A DNA stretch of 22,782 nucleotides from Cyanobacteria bacterium M_surface_7_m2_037. GTDB lineage: Bacteria; Cyanobacteriota; Cyanobacteriia; PCC-6307; Cyanobiaceae. Shown here in pieces: positions 14,005-21,082 of the stretch; position 1 is the stretch's first letter, and the number at the start of each line of letters is the position of its first letter. The stretch lies in the NCBI GenBank assembly GCA_016882585.1, contig VGPP01000010.1, positions 1-22,782 of the forward strand, written 5' to 3'. Made by a program: the position numbers and the translations under genes. Below the pieces are notes generated by a model that did no database searches, had not been told where the DNA came from, and was given only the letters and a program-made list of their open reading frames with translations.

Positions 14005-15646
14005 CAACATCGCTGCGCGACGATGGAGCGATGGCCCCGCAACGCCGCGTCGTCCCTTGCCTGCCTCGCTACCAGCGCCGCCCCGCTGCCTGATCCGTCT
14101 GGGCGCGTCGGGTTGCATTGAGGTGCAGCTGCCGTTCGACGCCGTTACCCAGGCCCAGCTCAGGGCCGTGCGGCCGCGCGGGCAGTGGATGGCGCGGCAC
14201 GGCTGCTGGCAGTTCCCGCTGGAGGCAGCGGCGGTTCTGCGCCGCCAGTTCGGTGGTCGCTTTGCCGTCGACCCCGACCTTCAGCAGTGGTTCGCATGGT
14301 TGGAGCAACCCCTGCCGCCCCTGCCGCCTCATCGCACCCTCGTGCAGCTCGCCGATCTGCAGGAGCCCCTGCCGGATGGGCGGGTGTTGTTTGCCCATCA
14401 GCGGGCCGCGGCGCGTTGGTTGTTGGCGCGGCGGGGTGCCGTGCTGGCCGATGCCATGGGCCTGGGCAAAACGCTCACTGCTCTTGCGGCGGCGCGGGCG
14501 ATGGTGCGTGCGGCCGACTGCCGCATCGTGGTGGTGGCGCCGGCGGGGTTGCATCGCCACTGGCAGCAGGAGGCCTCGGCGCTGCAGTTGCAGCTGGAGC
14601 TGCTCAGCTGGGCGCGCCTGCCCGACGACTTGCCCCCCGCCGGCACGGTGCTCATCGCTGATGAAGCCCACTACGCCCAGAACCTCCAGGCCAGCCGCAC
14701 CCAGGCCTTCCTACGCCTCAGCCGCCATCCGCGGGTGAGGGCGGTGTGGTTGCTCAGCGGCACGCCAATGAAGAACGGCCGGCCGGTGCAGCTGTTTCCG
14801 CTGCTGGCCGCCATTGGTCATCCCCTGGCGGCTGATCAACGGGCCTTTGAGGAGCGCTACTGCCAGGGCCATTGGCTCGAGCGGGGCGGCAAGCGCCAGT
14901 GGCAGGCCATGGGCGCCACCCATCTCGAGGAGCTGCAGCGCCTCACCCGGCCGCTGGTGCTGCATCGCCGCAAGCAGGATTGCCTGGATCTGCCGCCCAA
15001 GCAGCGGCTGCTGGTGCCGGTGGAGCTCAGCGAGGCGGAAGGGCGCGGTTTTCAGCATCGCCTCCAGCTCAAGATCGACGATTACCGCCGCCGGGCCGAG
15101 GCGGGGCTGGTGCGGCGCGATGCCGAAGTGTTGGCGGTGTTCACGGCCCTGCGGCAGATCAGCGCTGAATACAAGTTGCCGGCAGCCACGGCCCTGGTGC
15201 AGCGGCTGCTGGATCAGGGCGAAGCGGTGGTGCTGTTCAGCGCGTTTGTGGCCGCTGCTGAGCTGTTGCATCACCGGCTTGGCGGAGTGCTGCTCACGGG
15301 CCGTCAGCCGCCGGCGGAACGGCAGTCGATCGTGGATCGCTTTCAGGCCGGAGAGGCCCGCCTGCTGATCGCCAGCTTCGGGGTGGGCGGTTTGGGCTTC
15401 ACCCTGCACCGCGCTCGCCATGTGGTGTTGCTGGAGCGTCCCTGGACGCCCGGCGATGCGGAGCAGGCGGAAGATCGCTGCCACCGCATTGGTATGCAGG
15501 GCAGCCTGCAGAGCCACTGGTTGCAGTTGGGCGTGGCCGATCAGTTGGTGGATGACCTGATCGCCAGCAAGGCGGCGCGGATTGAGCAGCTGCTCAGCCG
15601 GCGGAGCCTGCCGGGGATGGTGCGCCAGTTGCTGGAGCGCTGGTGA
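13994..15646 (+). CDS. SNF2-family ATPase/helicase, SMARCAL1/HARP-like
   Basis: This is a DNA-dependent ATPase of superfamily 2 (up to 550 residues). Residues about 35-95 resemble the HARP-like N-terminal domain. ATPase motifs: I, DAMGLGKT (153-160); Ia, VVVAPAGLHRHW; II, DEAH (223-226); III, LLSGTPMKN (253-260); C-terminal motifs, VVLFSAF and SFGVGGLGFTLHRA; VI, QAEDRCHRIG (491-500). All are intact. Members rewind or remodel DNA, for example at stalled forks. The start is uncertain: 13994 is the upstream limit of the frame, no ATG is in frame, and the promoter candidate at 13977-14004 favours TTG at 14057. It is divergent from the HNH nuclease gene. Its 3' end overlaps the convergent lipoprotein gene by 53 nt. 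Confidence 0.93.
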   Translation: MLRINIAARRWSDGPATPRRPLPASLPAPPRCLIRLGASGCIEVQLPFDAVTQAQLRAVRPRGQWMARHGCWQFPLEAAAVLRRQFGGRFAVDPDLQQWFAWLEQPLPPLPPHRTLVQLADLQEPLPDGRVLFAHQRAAARWLLARRGAVLADAMGLGKTLTALAAARAMVRAADCRIVVVAPAGLHRHWQQEASALQLQLELLSWARLPDDLPPAGTVLIADEAHYAQNLQASRTQAFLRLSRHPRVRAVWLLSGTPMKNGRPVQLFPLLAAIGHPLAADQRAFEERYCQGHWLERGGKRQWQAMGATHLEELQRLTRPLVLHRRKQDCLDLPPKQRLLVPVELSEAEGRGFQHRLQLKIDDYRRRAEAGLVRRDAEVLAVFTALRQISAEYKLPAATALVQRLLDQGEAVVLFSAFVAAAELLHHRLGGVLLTGRQPPAERQSIVDRFQAGEARLLIASFGVGGLGFTLHRARHVVLLERPWTPGDAEQAEDRCHRIGMQGSLQSHWLQLGVADQLVDDLIASKAARIEQLLSRRSLPGMVRQLLERW

Positions 15647-16043
15647 GCGTGCGGCAGCTCTTGGCCCTGAGCTGAATCTCCTCTACCAGCAACGGATCGG
15701 GCGCCGCTGTTTTGGGGAGTTGCTTGAGCAGCCGCTCCGCCGCGAGGCTGTCGCGGCAGGCGGCCTGGTTGTCGCCCGCCAGGCTGTGCAGCAACGCCCG
15801 TTCGTTGCGGGGCTGGGGTTCCTGGGGGTGGGCCTCCACCACGCCATCGCAGCGGTTGAGCGCTTTCTTCAAGCGCTTGATCTCCACCTGCCGCAGGCAA
15901 TCGCCCAGGCCAGGCAGGGTGGTGGTGGGATCGCTCGGGGCACTCACGCACCCCCCCAGCAGCACCAGGCCCAGGGCTGCGGTGGAAGCCAGGGCGGCTC
16001 CTCTAGTAGGCGTAGCGCTCGCTGCGCGTTGCACCGCCTTCAC
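15594..16043 (-). CDS. Putative lipoprotein of unknown function
   Basis: The frame encodes a hydrophobic stretch ending in a lipobox (ALGLVLLGGC), then a mature part with four further Cys, DCLRQVEIKRLKKALNRCDGVV, RNERALLHSLAGD and CRDSLAAERLLKQL. The helical pattern hints at a TPR/Sel1-like fold. I do not recognise the family. The frame is open to 16118 (MISMRAQLW), which would overlap the upstream gene by 116 nt, so the GTG at 16043 (40-nt overlap) or 16034 is preferred. The C-terminal tail (Ala/Pro/Gly-rich) is antisense to the end of the helicase. The lipobox makes a real, membrane-attached protein likely. Confidence 0.7.
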   Translation of the reverse strand: MKAVQRAASATPTRGAALASTAALGLVLLGGCVSAPSDPTTTLPGLGDCLRQVEIKRLKKALNRCDGVVEAHPQEPQPRNERALLHSLAGDNQAACRDSLAAERLLKQLPKTAAPDPLLVEEIQLRAKSCRTLTSAPATGAPSPAGSAG

Positions 16044-16422
16044 TGCTGCTGCTGCTGGTTGCGGCTTCGCGCTGCTGCTTTTGCTGTTGCTCCAGAGCTG
16101 CGCTCGCATAGAGATCACCGAGGTATTTGCCGCAGTCGGGGAAGGTGCCCGGGTTCTGAACCACGGCCTCCGTGATCATCACCGCCGCGTGCTCCGGCGA
16201 GGTTTTGAACAGGCTGGCGCTCTGGCGCTTGATCAGCGCGTAGGCGGCCAACCAGCTCACCTCATGGTTGTTGCCCGAGTTGCGCATGAAGCAATACACC
16301 TGGGCTCCCTTGCCAGCGGCGTCGGAAGGGTTGTCGGCAGCCCGGGCCACCGGCAGAGCGCTGATCAGCGCCGTGGCAAGGGCCAGGCCCGGCAGAACCC
16401 TGGCGAGCGTTGAGCGCAACAT
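16003..16422 (-). CDS. Small secreted protein, picocyanobacterial family (DUF6554-like)
   Basis: This 139-residue protein starts with a signal peptide (MLRSTLARVLPGLALATALISALPVARA). The core is VYCFMRNSGNNHEVSWLAAYALIKRQ, FKTSPEHAAVMITEAVVQNP, and FPDCGKYLGDLYA, with two Cys that may pair. The tail is Gln/Ser-rich. I recall similar short secreted proteins in Synechococcus and Prochlorococcus, named DUF6554 as far as I remember; the function is unknown. It overlaps the downstream lipoprotein frame by 40 nt on the same strand, so the two are likely cotranscribed. Confidence 0.8.
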   Translation of the reverse strand: MLRSTLARVLPGLALATALISALPVARAADNPSDAAGKGAQVYCFMRNSGNNHEVSWLAAYALIKRQSASLFKTSPEHAAVMITEAVVQNPGTFPDCGKYLGDLYASAALEQQQKQQREAATSSSSSEGGATRSERYAY

Positions 16423-16502
16423 GAAACAGGACCGATCGTGGGGCCCAAGGTATCGACCTCACGCCAACGGATCCAGGGGCGCTGGCCGGTTCAGCCCAGA
16501 GG

Positions 16503-17027
16503 TCAGCCCGGAGGTGGTGGCGTGATCCCACTGGCCAGCAGCAGCCGCATCGCCACGGGCAACACCAGGAGCACCGTGATCAGCCGTACGGCATGCAGCA
16601 CCGCCACCGGGGCGCCCACGCCGAATTCATCGCCGGCCAGGCTCATGCCACTGATGCCGCCTGGGGCCGCCCCCAGCAGCGCCACCAGCGGATCCAGGCC
16701 CAAGAGCCGGCTGCAGCAGAAGCCCACCAGTAATCCGGCTGCCACCAGGGTGAGCGTGATCACGATGGCGGGCTTCCATAGCTGCCGCAGTTCACTCAGG
16801 GCAGTGGTGGTGAGGCTGGTGCCGATCACTGTGCCGATGCCGATTTCCAGCGCGGTGCGGGTACCGGTGGGCCAGCTGGCGGCCTCTAGCCGGCCGCTGA
16901 GGCTGAGCAGACCAGCCCCCAGCAGGGCACCGGCCAAAGGCGCAGCGGGGATGCCCGTGCGCAGGGCCAGCAACCCGCCACCCAGGCCGGCCGCCAGATA
17001 GGCGAGCAGCTGCAGGGGTGAGCTCAT
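16503..17027 (-). CDS. AbrB-family membrane protein (ammonia monooxygenase-regulator-like), half length
   Basis: This 174-residue hydrophobic protein has about five transmembrane segments. Hallmarks are AGLGGGLLALRTGIPAAPLAGALLGAG at the N-terminus and LLGAAPGGISGMSLAGDEFGVGAPVAVLHAVRLITVLLVLP near the C-terminus, which match the pfam AbrB membrane family. Typical members are about 340-360 residues and carry two copies of the repeat; this has one, so two subunits may assemble. The family name is historical, and it is not the DNA-binding AbrB. The function is not established. The ATG at 17027 fits a normal N-terminus. Confidence 0.85.
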   Translation of the reverse strand: MSSPLQLLAYLAAGLGGGLLALRTGIPAAPLAGALLGAGLLSLSGRLEAASWPTGTRTALEIGIGTVIGTSLTTTALSELRQLWKPAIVITLTLVAAGLLVGFCCSRLLGLDPLVALLGAAPGGISGMSLAGDEFGVGAPVAVLHAVRLITVLLVLPVAMRLLLASGITPPPPG

Positions 17028-17110
17028 GGCGGCCAGCAGCGGGAACAGGTCAAGTTTGCTGGCTGGCTGAGGGCTGGTGTGTTGTGATCGGAACTCCTCA
17101 ACTGCGCAGC

Positions 17111-17353
17111 ATGGCCCCCGAATCGGTGTCCTTCCGGATCACACGATCCACGGAGGATCTGGCGCAAACCGTGTCGGCGCTGTCGCAGCGTCTGGTGAAG
17201 CTGGAGCAGCGTCTGGCAGCGCTGGAGCTGCAGCTGGATCGCGTTGCGGCTGAGCCTGAGCCGGATCCCGAGGATCTGCTGCGCCTGGATCGGGTTGCCA
17301 GCCTGTTGGCCGATTGCCGCAGCCTGCTCGATGAGGACGCACAGGCGGCCTGA
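17111..17353 (+). CDS. Small coiled-coil hypothetical protein (80 aa)
   Basis: The product reads SVSFRITRSTEDLAQTVSAL, then a heptad-rich LVKLEQRLAALELQLDRV, an acidic PEPDPED turn and a second helix (LLRLDRVASLLADCRSLLDE). It should form a cytoplasmic coiled coil. I recall similar short proteins in marine Synechococcus without function. The ATG at 17111 was preferred over an upstream start at 17018 that overlaps the divergent membrane gene. Confidence 0.75.
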   Translation: MAPESVSFRITRSTEDLAQTVSALSQRLVKLEQRLAALELQLDRVAAEPEPDPEDLLRLDRVASLLADCRSLLDEDAQAA

Positions 17354-17396
17354 GCAGCGCCTTGGCAGCGGTGCCACAATGGAAAGAAAGCGAACC

Positions 17397-17615
17397 ATGG
17401 CCTTCTCCAACAGCCATCGCACCGCTCCAGCCACCAGCAAGGTTTCAGGCTCTCCTGCTTGCCAGAACCGCGGTTATGCCGAAGGTGGTCACCAGCTTGA
17501 GAAGCTGGAGTTCGCCTTGGCGGTGGCGATCACTCGCGGTGATCAACAACGGGTTGCCCAGCTGCGCGATCAGATTGATGCTCTTGGCGGCAACCGCGAA
17601 GAGCCCGGCACCTGA
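17397..17615 (+). CDS. Small hypothetical protein (72 aa)
   Basis: The N-terminal half (MAFSNSHRTAPATSKVSG) looks disordered. The C-terminal half is a helical pair: YAEGGHQLEKLEFALAVAIT, then RGDQQRVAQLRDQIDALGG. No known domain is recognised. The ATG at 17397 was chosen, with GGAAAG (17380-17385) 11 nt upstream as a weak ribosome site; an ATG at 17379 is also in frame. It follows the coiled-coil gene by 43 nt on the same strand. Confidence 0.65.
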   Translation: MAFSNSHRTAPATSKVSGSPACQNRGYAEGGHQLEKLEFALAVAITRGDQQRVAQLRDQIDALGGNREEPGT

Positions 17616-17744
17616 TCGTTCAGGCGCTCAAGCCTCAGTGTTATCCCTGTTGTGATTTCGTGATCGGCACGGGCGTGTTGCTGGGTTCTGCATCACGCCC
17701 GTTAACATTCGCACTAGCTAATTGGTTCACGCCAAAGTCGACGC

Positions 17745-17954
17745 ATGCAAGCGACACGTCAGGCTCCGGCACCTGCCGCTCGCCGCGAAGACCTTTTAAA
17801 AGAGGCGGATTCTCACGCCGCTGCAGCCGAATCGGCCGCTGCCTCCGGTGAGATTGAAACCGCCGCGCGATTGATTCTGCAGTCGCTCGATTGCGAGCGC
17901 CGCGCCGGCAGTGTGGGTCCGCAGGTGCTGCAGTTGATCAAGCCGCGCAACTGA
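17745..17954 (+). CDS. Small conserved hypothetical protein (69 aa)
   Basis: The product has a short Pro/Ala-rich N-terminus, then a helical part: RREDLLKEADSHAAAAESAA, SGEIETAARLILQSLDCERR, and the distinctive end GSVGPQVLQLIKPRN. I recall similar sequences in picocyanobacteria with unknown function. It is the last gene before the accessory island. No terminator with a T-run follows; an 8-bp inverted repeat lies at 17969-17997. Confidence 0.7.
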   Translation: MQATRQAPAPAARREDLLKEADSHAAAAESAAASGEIETAARLILQSLDCERRAGSVGPQVLQLIKPRN

Positions 17955-17968
17955 CTTCCGCCACTCGC

Positions 17969-17997
17969 TGCATCCGATCTGAAGACATGCGGATGCA
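17969..17997. repeat. Inverted repeat between the 69-aa gene and yoeB
   Basis: TGCATCCG (17969-17976) and CGGATGCA (17990-17997) are perfect 8-bp arms with a 13-nt loop. The loop carries ATCTGAAGACA, an 11-mer also found at 22740-22750. There is no T-run. It may terminate convergent transcripts poorly or mark the island edge. Confidence 0.4.
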
Positions 17998-18066
17998 CTC
18001 TCCATGCCGTTCAGACGTCGGATTGGGTGGCGGCGCTGCCGCAATCAGTCATTCACTTCACTGCAA

Positions 18067-18336
18067 TCAGCGGTAGTGATAACGGCAGGCCAGGATCACA
18101 AGCGTGCTCCCTTCCAGCCGGTAGATGAGCCGATGCTCGTCGTCGATCCGGCGCGACCAGCAGCCCGATAGGTTTTCGCGTAGCGCTTCCGGTTTGCCGA
18201 TCCCTACAAAAGCGTCGCGCAGACAGGCCTGGATCAGCTGATTGATCCGTTTCAGTTGTCTGCGGTCCTGACCCTGCCAATCGAGGTAGTCCTCCCAGGC
18301 GGCGGGAGTCCACGCCAGCTGCTCAGCTGCCGGCAT
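18067..18336 (-). CDS. yoeB: YoeB-type toxin (Txe/YoeB mRNA interferase)
   Basis: YoeB is a RelE-fold endoribonuclease that cuts mRNA at the ribosomal A site. The 89-residue product has LAWTPAAWEDYLDWQGQDR, LKRINQLIQACLRDAFVGIGKPEAL, then the diagnostic ENLSGCWSRRIDDEHRLIYRL and the C-terminal CRYHYR carrying the catalytic His-Tyr. All catalytic residues expected from E. coli YoeB appear present, so the toxin should be active. The ATG at 18336 was preferred (14-nt overlap with yefM); 18366 is also in frame. It is translated after the antitoxin, as usual. Confidence 0.95.
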   Translation of the reverse strand: MPAAEQLAWTPAAWEDYLDWQGQDRRQLKRINQLIQACLRDAFVGIGKPEALRENLSGCWSRRIDDEHRLIYRLEGSTLVILACRYHYR

Positions 18337-18613
18337 CGAGGGGAGCGGCGTTGAGCTCGTTGGCATCGATCAGTGGATGCGCCAGGAGCTCCCTGCGTTC
18401 GGCCTGCTCCAGGGAGCGCTGCAGGTGGGCGGCGTTTGCAGGAGAGCGGAGCAGATGCACCGTTTCCATCAGACTGTTGTAGGTGTCGAGCGACATCACC
18501 ACAGCGCCTTGGGCGTGGCGCCGGGTGATGAGGGTCACATCGGCATCGGCTTCCACGCGATCAAGCACCGCCTTGAAGCGTTCGCGGGCCTCGGAAAAAC
18601 TCACAACCTGCAT
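18323..18613 (-). CDS. yefM: YefM-type antitoxin
   Basis: YefM is a Phd-fold DNA-binding antitoxin that neutralises YoeB and represses its own operon. The 96-residue product starts MQVVSFSEARERFKAVLDRVEAD, then DVTLITRRHAQGAVVMSLDTYNSLMETVHLL, the classic Phd/YefM pattern. A C-terminal toxin-binding tail follows (LQRSLEQAERRELL). The ATG at 18613 fits the family N-terminus better than the upstream one at 18625. The operator candidate at 18630-18637 lies just upstream of the start. Confidence 0.95.
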   Translation of the reverse strand: MQVVSFSEARERFKAVLDRVEADADVTLITRRHAQGAVVMSLDTYNSLMETVHLLRSPANAAHLQRSLEQAERRELLAHPLIDANELNAAPLDAGS

Positions 18614-18629
18614 GGCGCTGTCCAACTAC

Positions 18630-18637
18630 TTGTACAA
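18630..18637. promoter_or_regulatory. Candidate YefM operator with TGTACA core
   Basis: The palindrome TTGTACAA contains TGTACA, the hexamer recognised by the E. coli YefM-YoeB complex. It lies 17 nt upstream of the yefM start and next to a possible -10 box TATGCT (complement of 18639-18644), so it is placed for autorepression. Confidence 0.6.
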
Positions 18638-18704
18638 CAGCATAGGGCCAGCGCTTGAGTGTGAGGCGTCGCGTGATTTCCAGCGACGATCTGTTCGGCC
18701 TGGA

Positions 18705-21071
18705 TCACGGATCGGACATCAGCGCGTAGCCCATCGCCCTGTAGCCCCGCAGCCGTCTCTCCCACATGCGTTGCGGCACTGGGTGGCCTAGATCGAGCCA
18801 GTCGATGATGCGCACGCTGGTTTTGCCCGCCTGCTGCCGGTGCAGGCGGCCGGCGTATTGCTGGAGTGTGCCCTTCCACGACACGGGCATGGTGAGCAAC
18901 AGTGTGTCGAGCGGCGGATGGTCGAAGCCTTCACCCACCAAACGACCGGTGGCCAGCACGATTCGGGGCGCCTCGGGAGGCAGTTGCTCCAGCGCGGCCA
19001 GGGTGGCGCTTCGCTGGCGTGCGCTCAGGCGGCCATGCAGCAGAAACAGGTTTGGGACCTGCTGGGCCAGCGCGCCGGCGAGTGCTGCGATGTGGTCCGT
19101 TCGCTCGCTCAGCAGCAGCAGTTTTCGGCCCTCTTCCCAGGCAGCCAGGGCCTCGGCCACGATGCACTCGGTGCGGCGCTGATCCTCCGCCAGCCTGCGC
19201 ATCAGGTCCTGAATCGGCAGATCGGTGGGTAGTGCTGGGAGCTGATGGGTGCGGCTCACCAGTTCCAGTGTCTGAGGCGCGCCGGCGGGCCGCTCGGCGG
19301 TGTGGCGGATGGGGCCGCACTGCATGAACAGAACCGGCTGAAGACCGTCCCGGCGCACGAGGGTGGCCGACAGCCCGAGCACGTAGCGGGCCTTCACCTG
19401 CCGCAGGATCGCTTCGAAGGAGGCGGCAGCGATGTGGTGGCATTCGTCGACGATCACCTGCCCGTAGCCCTGCACCACAGGGTTCACTTCTCCCTTCCGC
19501 ACCAGCGACTGCATCACGGCAATGTCGAGTTGGCCGGTGGGCTTGGCTTTGCCACCACCGATGCAACCGATCGCCTCAGGAGCGACATCCAGGAAGGCTT
19601 GGAGCCGCTCCTGCCATTGGCGCAGCAGCTCAGCTCGATGCACCAGCACCAGGCTGTTGACCCTGCGGCGCGCCAGGATCGCTGCCGCAACAACCGTTTT
19701 CCCGAAGGCCGTCGGTGCCTGAAGCACGCCGATGTCATGGCGCAGCATTGCGTCCACGGCGGTCTCCTGGTCATCGCGAAGCTGGCCCGTGAACACCAGC
19801 TCCAGCGGTGAGCCGTGTTGTCGTTCATCCACCAGATCGAAGCTGATGCCTTGCTCCTGCAGAAGGGTCTGCACGGGTTCCAGGCAGCCCCGCGGTAGGC
19901 CAATGTGCTGGGGAAAGTTCTCGGCGCAGCCGATCACCCGCGGTTTGTCCCATACCGACAGGCGCATGGCCTGGGCTTTGTAGAAGGCCGGGTTTGCGAA
20001 GGCGGCGAGGCGGATCAGGCGATTGAGCAGTGGCTGCGGCAGGCTCGAGCGCTCCAGATAGAGACGATCAGCCAGGGTGAGGGTGAGGGAGGTGGGCAAC
20101 GGTCCGCTGAGCCGCGATAGCGGCACCGCTGCCTTCCATGGGGTCGCCAGGTCCTCCTCGTCGATGAACGCCAGATCGAGGGGATGGGCGCCGCCCGTGG
20201 CGCCCTGGATCACGGTCTGCAGTCCCGCCACCGACAACCTCTGCAGGGTTGCCAGATAGGCCCACTGATCGGGATAGGGCTTCAGGCCGTCATCCACGAA
20301 CACGCTGCAGCCCCGCTGCCGGGCTTCCTTCTGCAGCGGCAGGGCGATCAGATTGCCGAAGCCCCCCTTGGGCATGCTGTCCTGGTTGGGGAAGAGCCGG
20401 TCGTAGGAGCTCAGCTGCAGCTGGCGTGTCGAGGAGCAGGTGTGGCTGATCAAGGCGGCCCCCAGCTGACGGGCCTCTCGGGCCGGTACCGCCTCCTCGA
20501 AGAACACCCATACATGGGCGCCCTCCCCGGAACGGGAGATTTCCAGTGCAGCCGGCACCGCCAGCTCCCGGCAGGAGCGCAGAAAGGCCCTTGCGTCCTC
20601 GCGCCAGTCCTGCTCATCGAAATCCACCGCCAATAGATGACAGGTGTCGTTCTCCAGCAGGGGGTAGAGGCCGATGGTGTGTTCCCCGGCCAGATGGTCG
20701 TAGATCGCCGCATCGGTGAGGGGCGACAGCTTCCGGTGATGGCAGTCGCGGCAGCTGATCCTGGGCTTCTCGCAGACGCCGGGTTGCCATTCATTGGCGC
20801 AGGCCGGTGCATACCCCGAGCGCCCGCTGCTGCGGCTCTGCCAGCGCAGGGCATAGACGTCGTCACGACCGCGGAAGAAACGACGGAACAGGGCCACCTT
20901 CTGCTCCGCCGAACCTGGAGTGTTGGCCGCGGGTTGAGCTATTTCCGGGGGCGGTTCCGACTGCTTGTGTTCGCTGGAGCGCCAGGCGATGCCGTGAGCC
21001 TCCAGCAGGCCAATCAGGCGAGCGTTTTCCCGGCGCAGTTGATCCAGCTCTGGGTGCATGGAGTAGGCCAT
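18705..21071 (-). CDS. Primase-like/superfamily-2 helicase protein, TOTE conflict-system-like
   Basis: This 788-residue multidomain protein has an N-terminal short coiled coil (5-25). A zinc cluster follows, with Cys91, Cys100, Cys107 and Cys110 (CRDCHH). An archaeo-eukaryotic primase-like domain comes next: LLAVDFDEQD (Asp150, Asp152), SRSGEGAHVWVFFE (His186) and DRLFPNQD (225-231). The C-terminal helicase carries APTAFGKT (452-459), DECHH (542-546), GLSATLVRRDG (566-575), and QYAGRLHR (738-745). This order matches the family Pfam labels TOTE conflict-system primase with DEAD-like helicase, proposed to act in DNA conflicts. No nuclease partner is evident nearby. It starts 11 nt after the RelE remnant stop on the same strand. 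M5 is an alternative start. Confidence 0.9.
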   Translation of the reverse strand: MAYSMHPELDQLRRENARLIGLLEAHGIAWRSSEHKQSEPPPEIAQPAANTPGSAEQKVALFRRFFRGRDDVYALRWQSRSSGRSGYAPACANEWQPGVCEKPRISCRDCHHRKLSPLTDAAIYDHLAGEHTIGLYPLLENDTCHLLAVDFDEQDWREDARAFLRSCRELAVPAALEISRSGEGAHVWVFFEEAVPAREARQLGAALISHTCSSTRQLQLSSYDRLFPNQDSMPKGGFGNLIALPLQKEARQRGCSVFVDDGLKPYPDQWAYLATLQRLSVAGLQTVIQGATGGAHPLDLAFIDEEDLATPWKAAVPLSRLSGPLPTSLTLTLADRLYLERSSLPQPLLNRLIRLAAFANPAFYKAQAMRLSVWDKPRVIGCAENFPQHIGLPRGCLEPVQTLLQEQGISFDLVDERQHGSPLELVFTGQLRDDQETAVDAMLRHDIGVLQAPTAFGKTVVAAAILARRRVNSLVLVHRAELLRQWQERLQAFLDVAPEAIGCIGGGKAKPTGQLDIAVMQSLVRKGEVNPVVQGYGQVIVDECHHIAAASFEAILRQVKARYVLGLSATLVRRDGLQPVLFMQCGPIRHTAERPAGAPQTLELVSRTHQLPALPTDLPIQDLMRRLAEDQRRTECIVAEALAAWEEGRKLLLLSERTDHIAALAGALAQQVPNLFLLHGRLSARQRSATLAALEQLPPEAPRIVLATGRLVGEGFDHPPLDTLLLTMPVSWKGTLQQYAGRLHRQQAGKTSVRIIDWLDLGHPVPQRMWERRLRGYRAMGYALMSDP

Positions 21072-21082
21072 GGGGTGGGGCC

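Noticed and set aside
14031..14093. Short ATG frame (MAPQRRVVPCLPRYQRRPAA) at the SNF2 gene start
   Set aside because: It stops after about 20 codons inside the SNF2 frame and has no sign of being a gene; a frameshift of the helicase N-terminus was considered but not needed.
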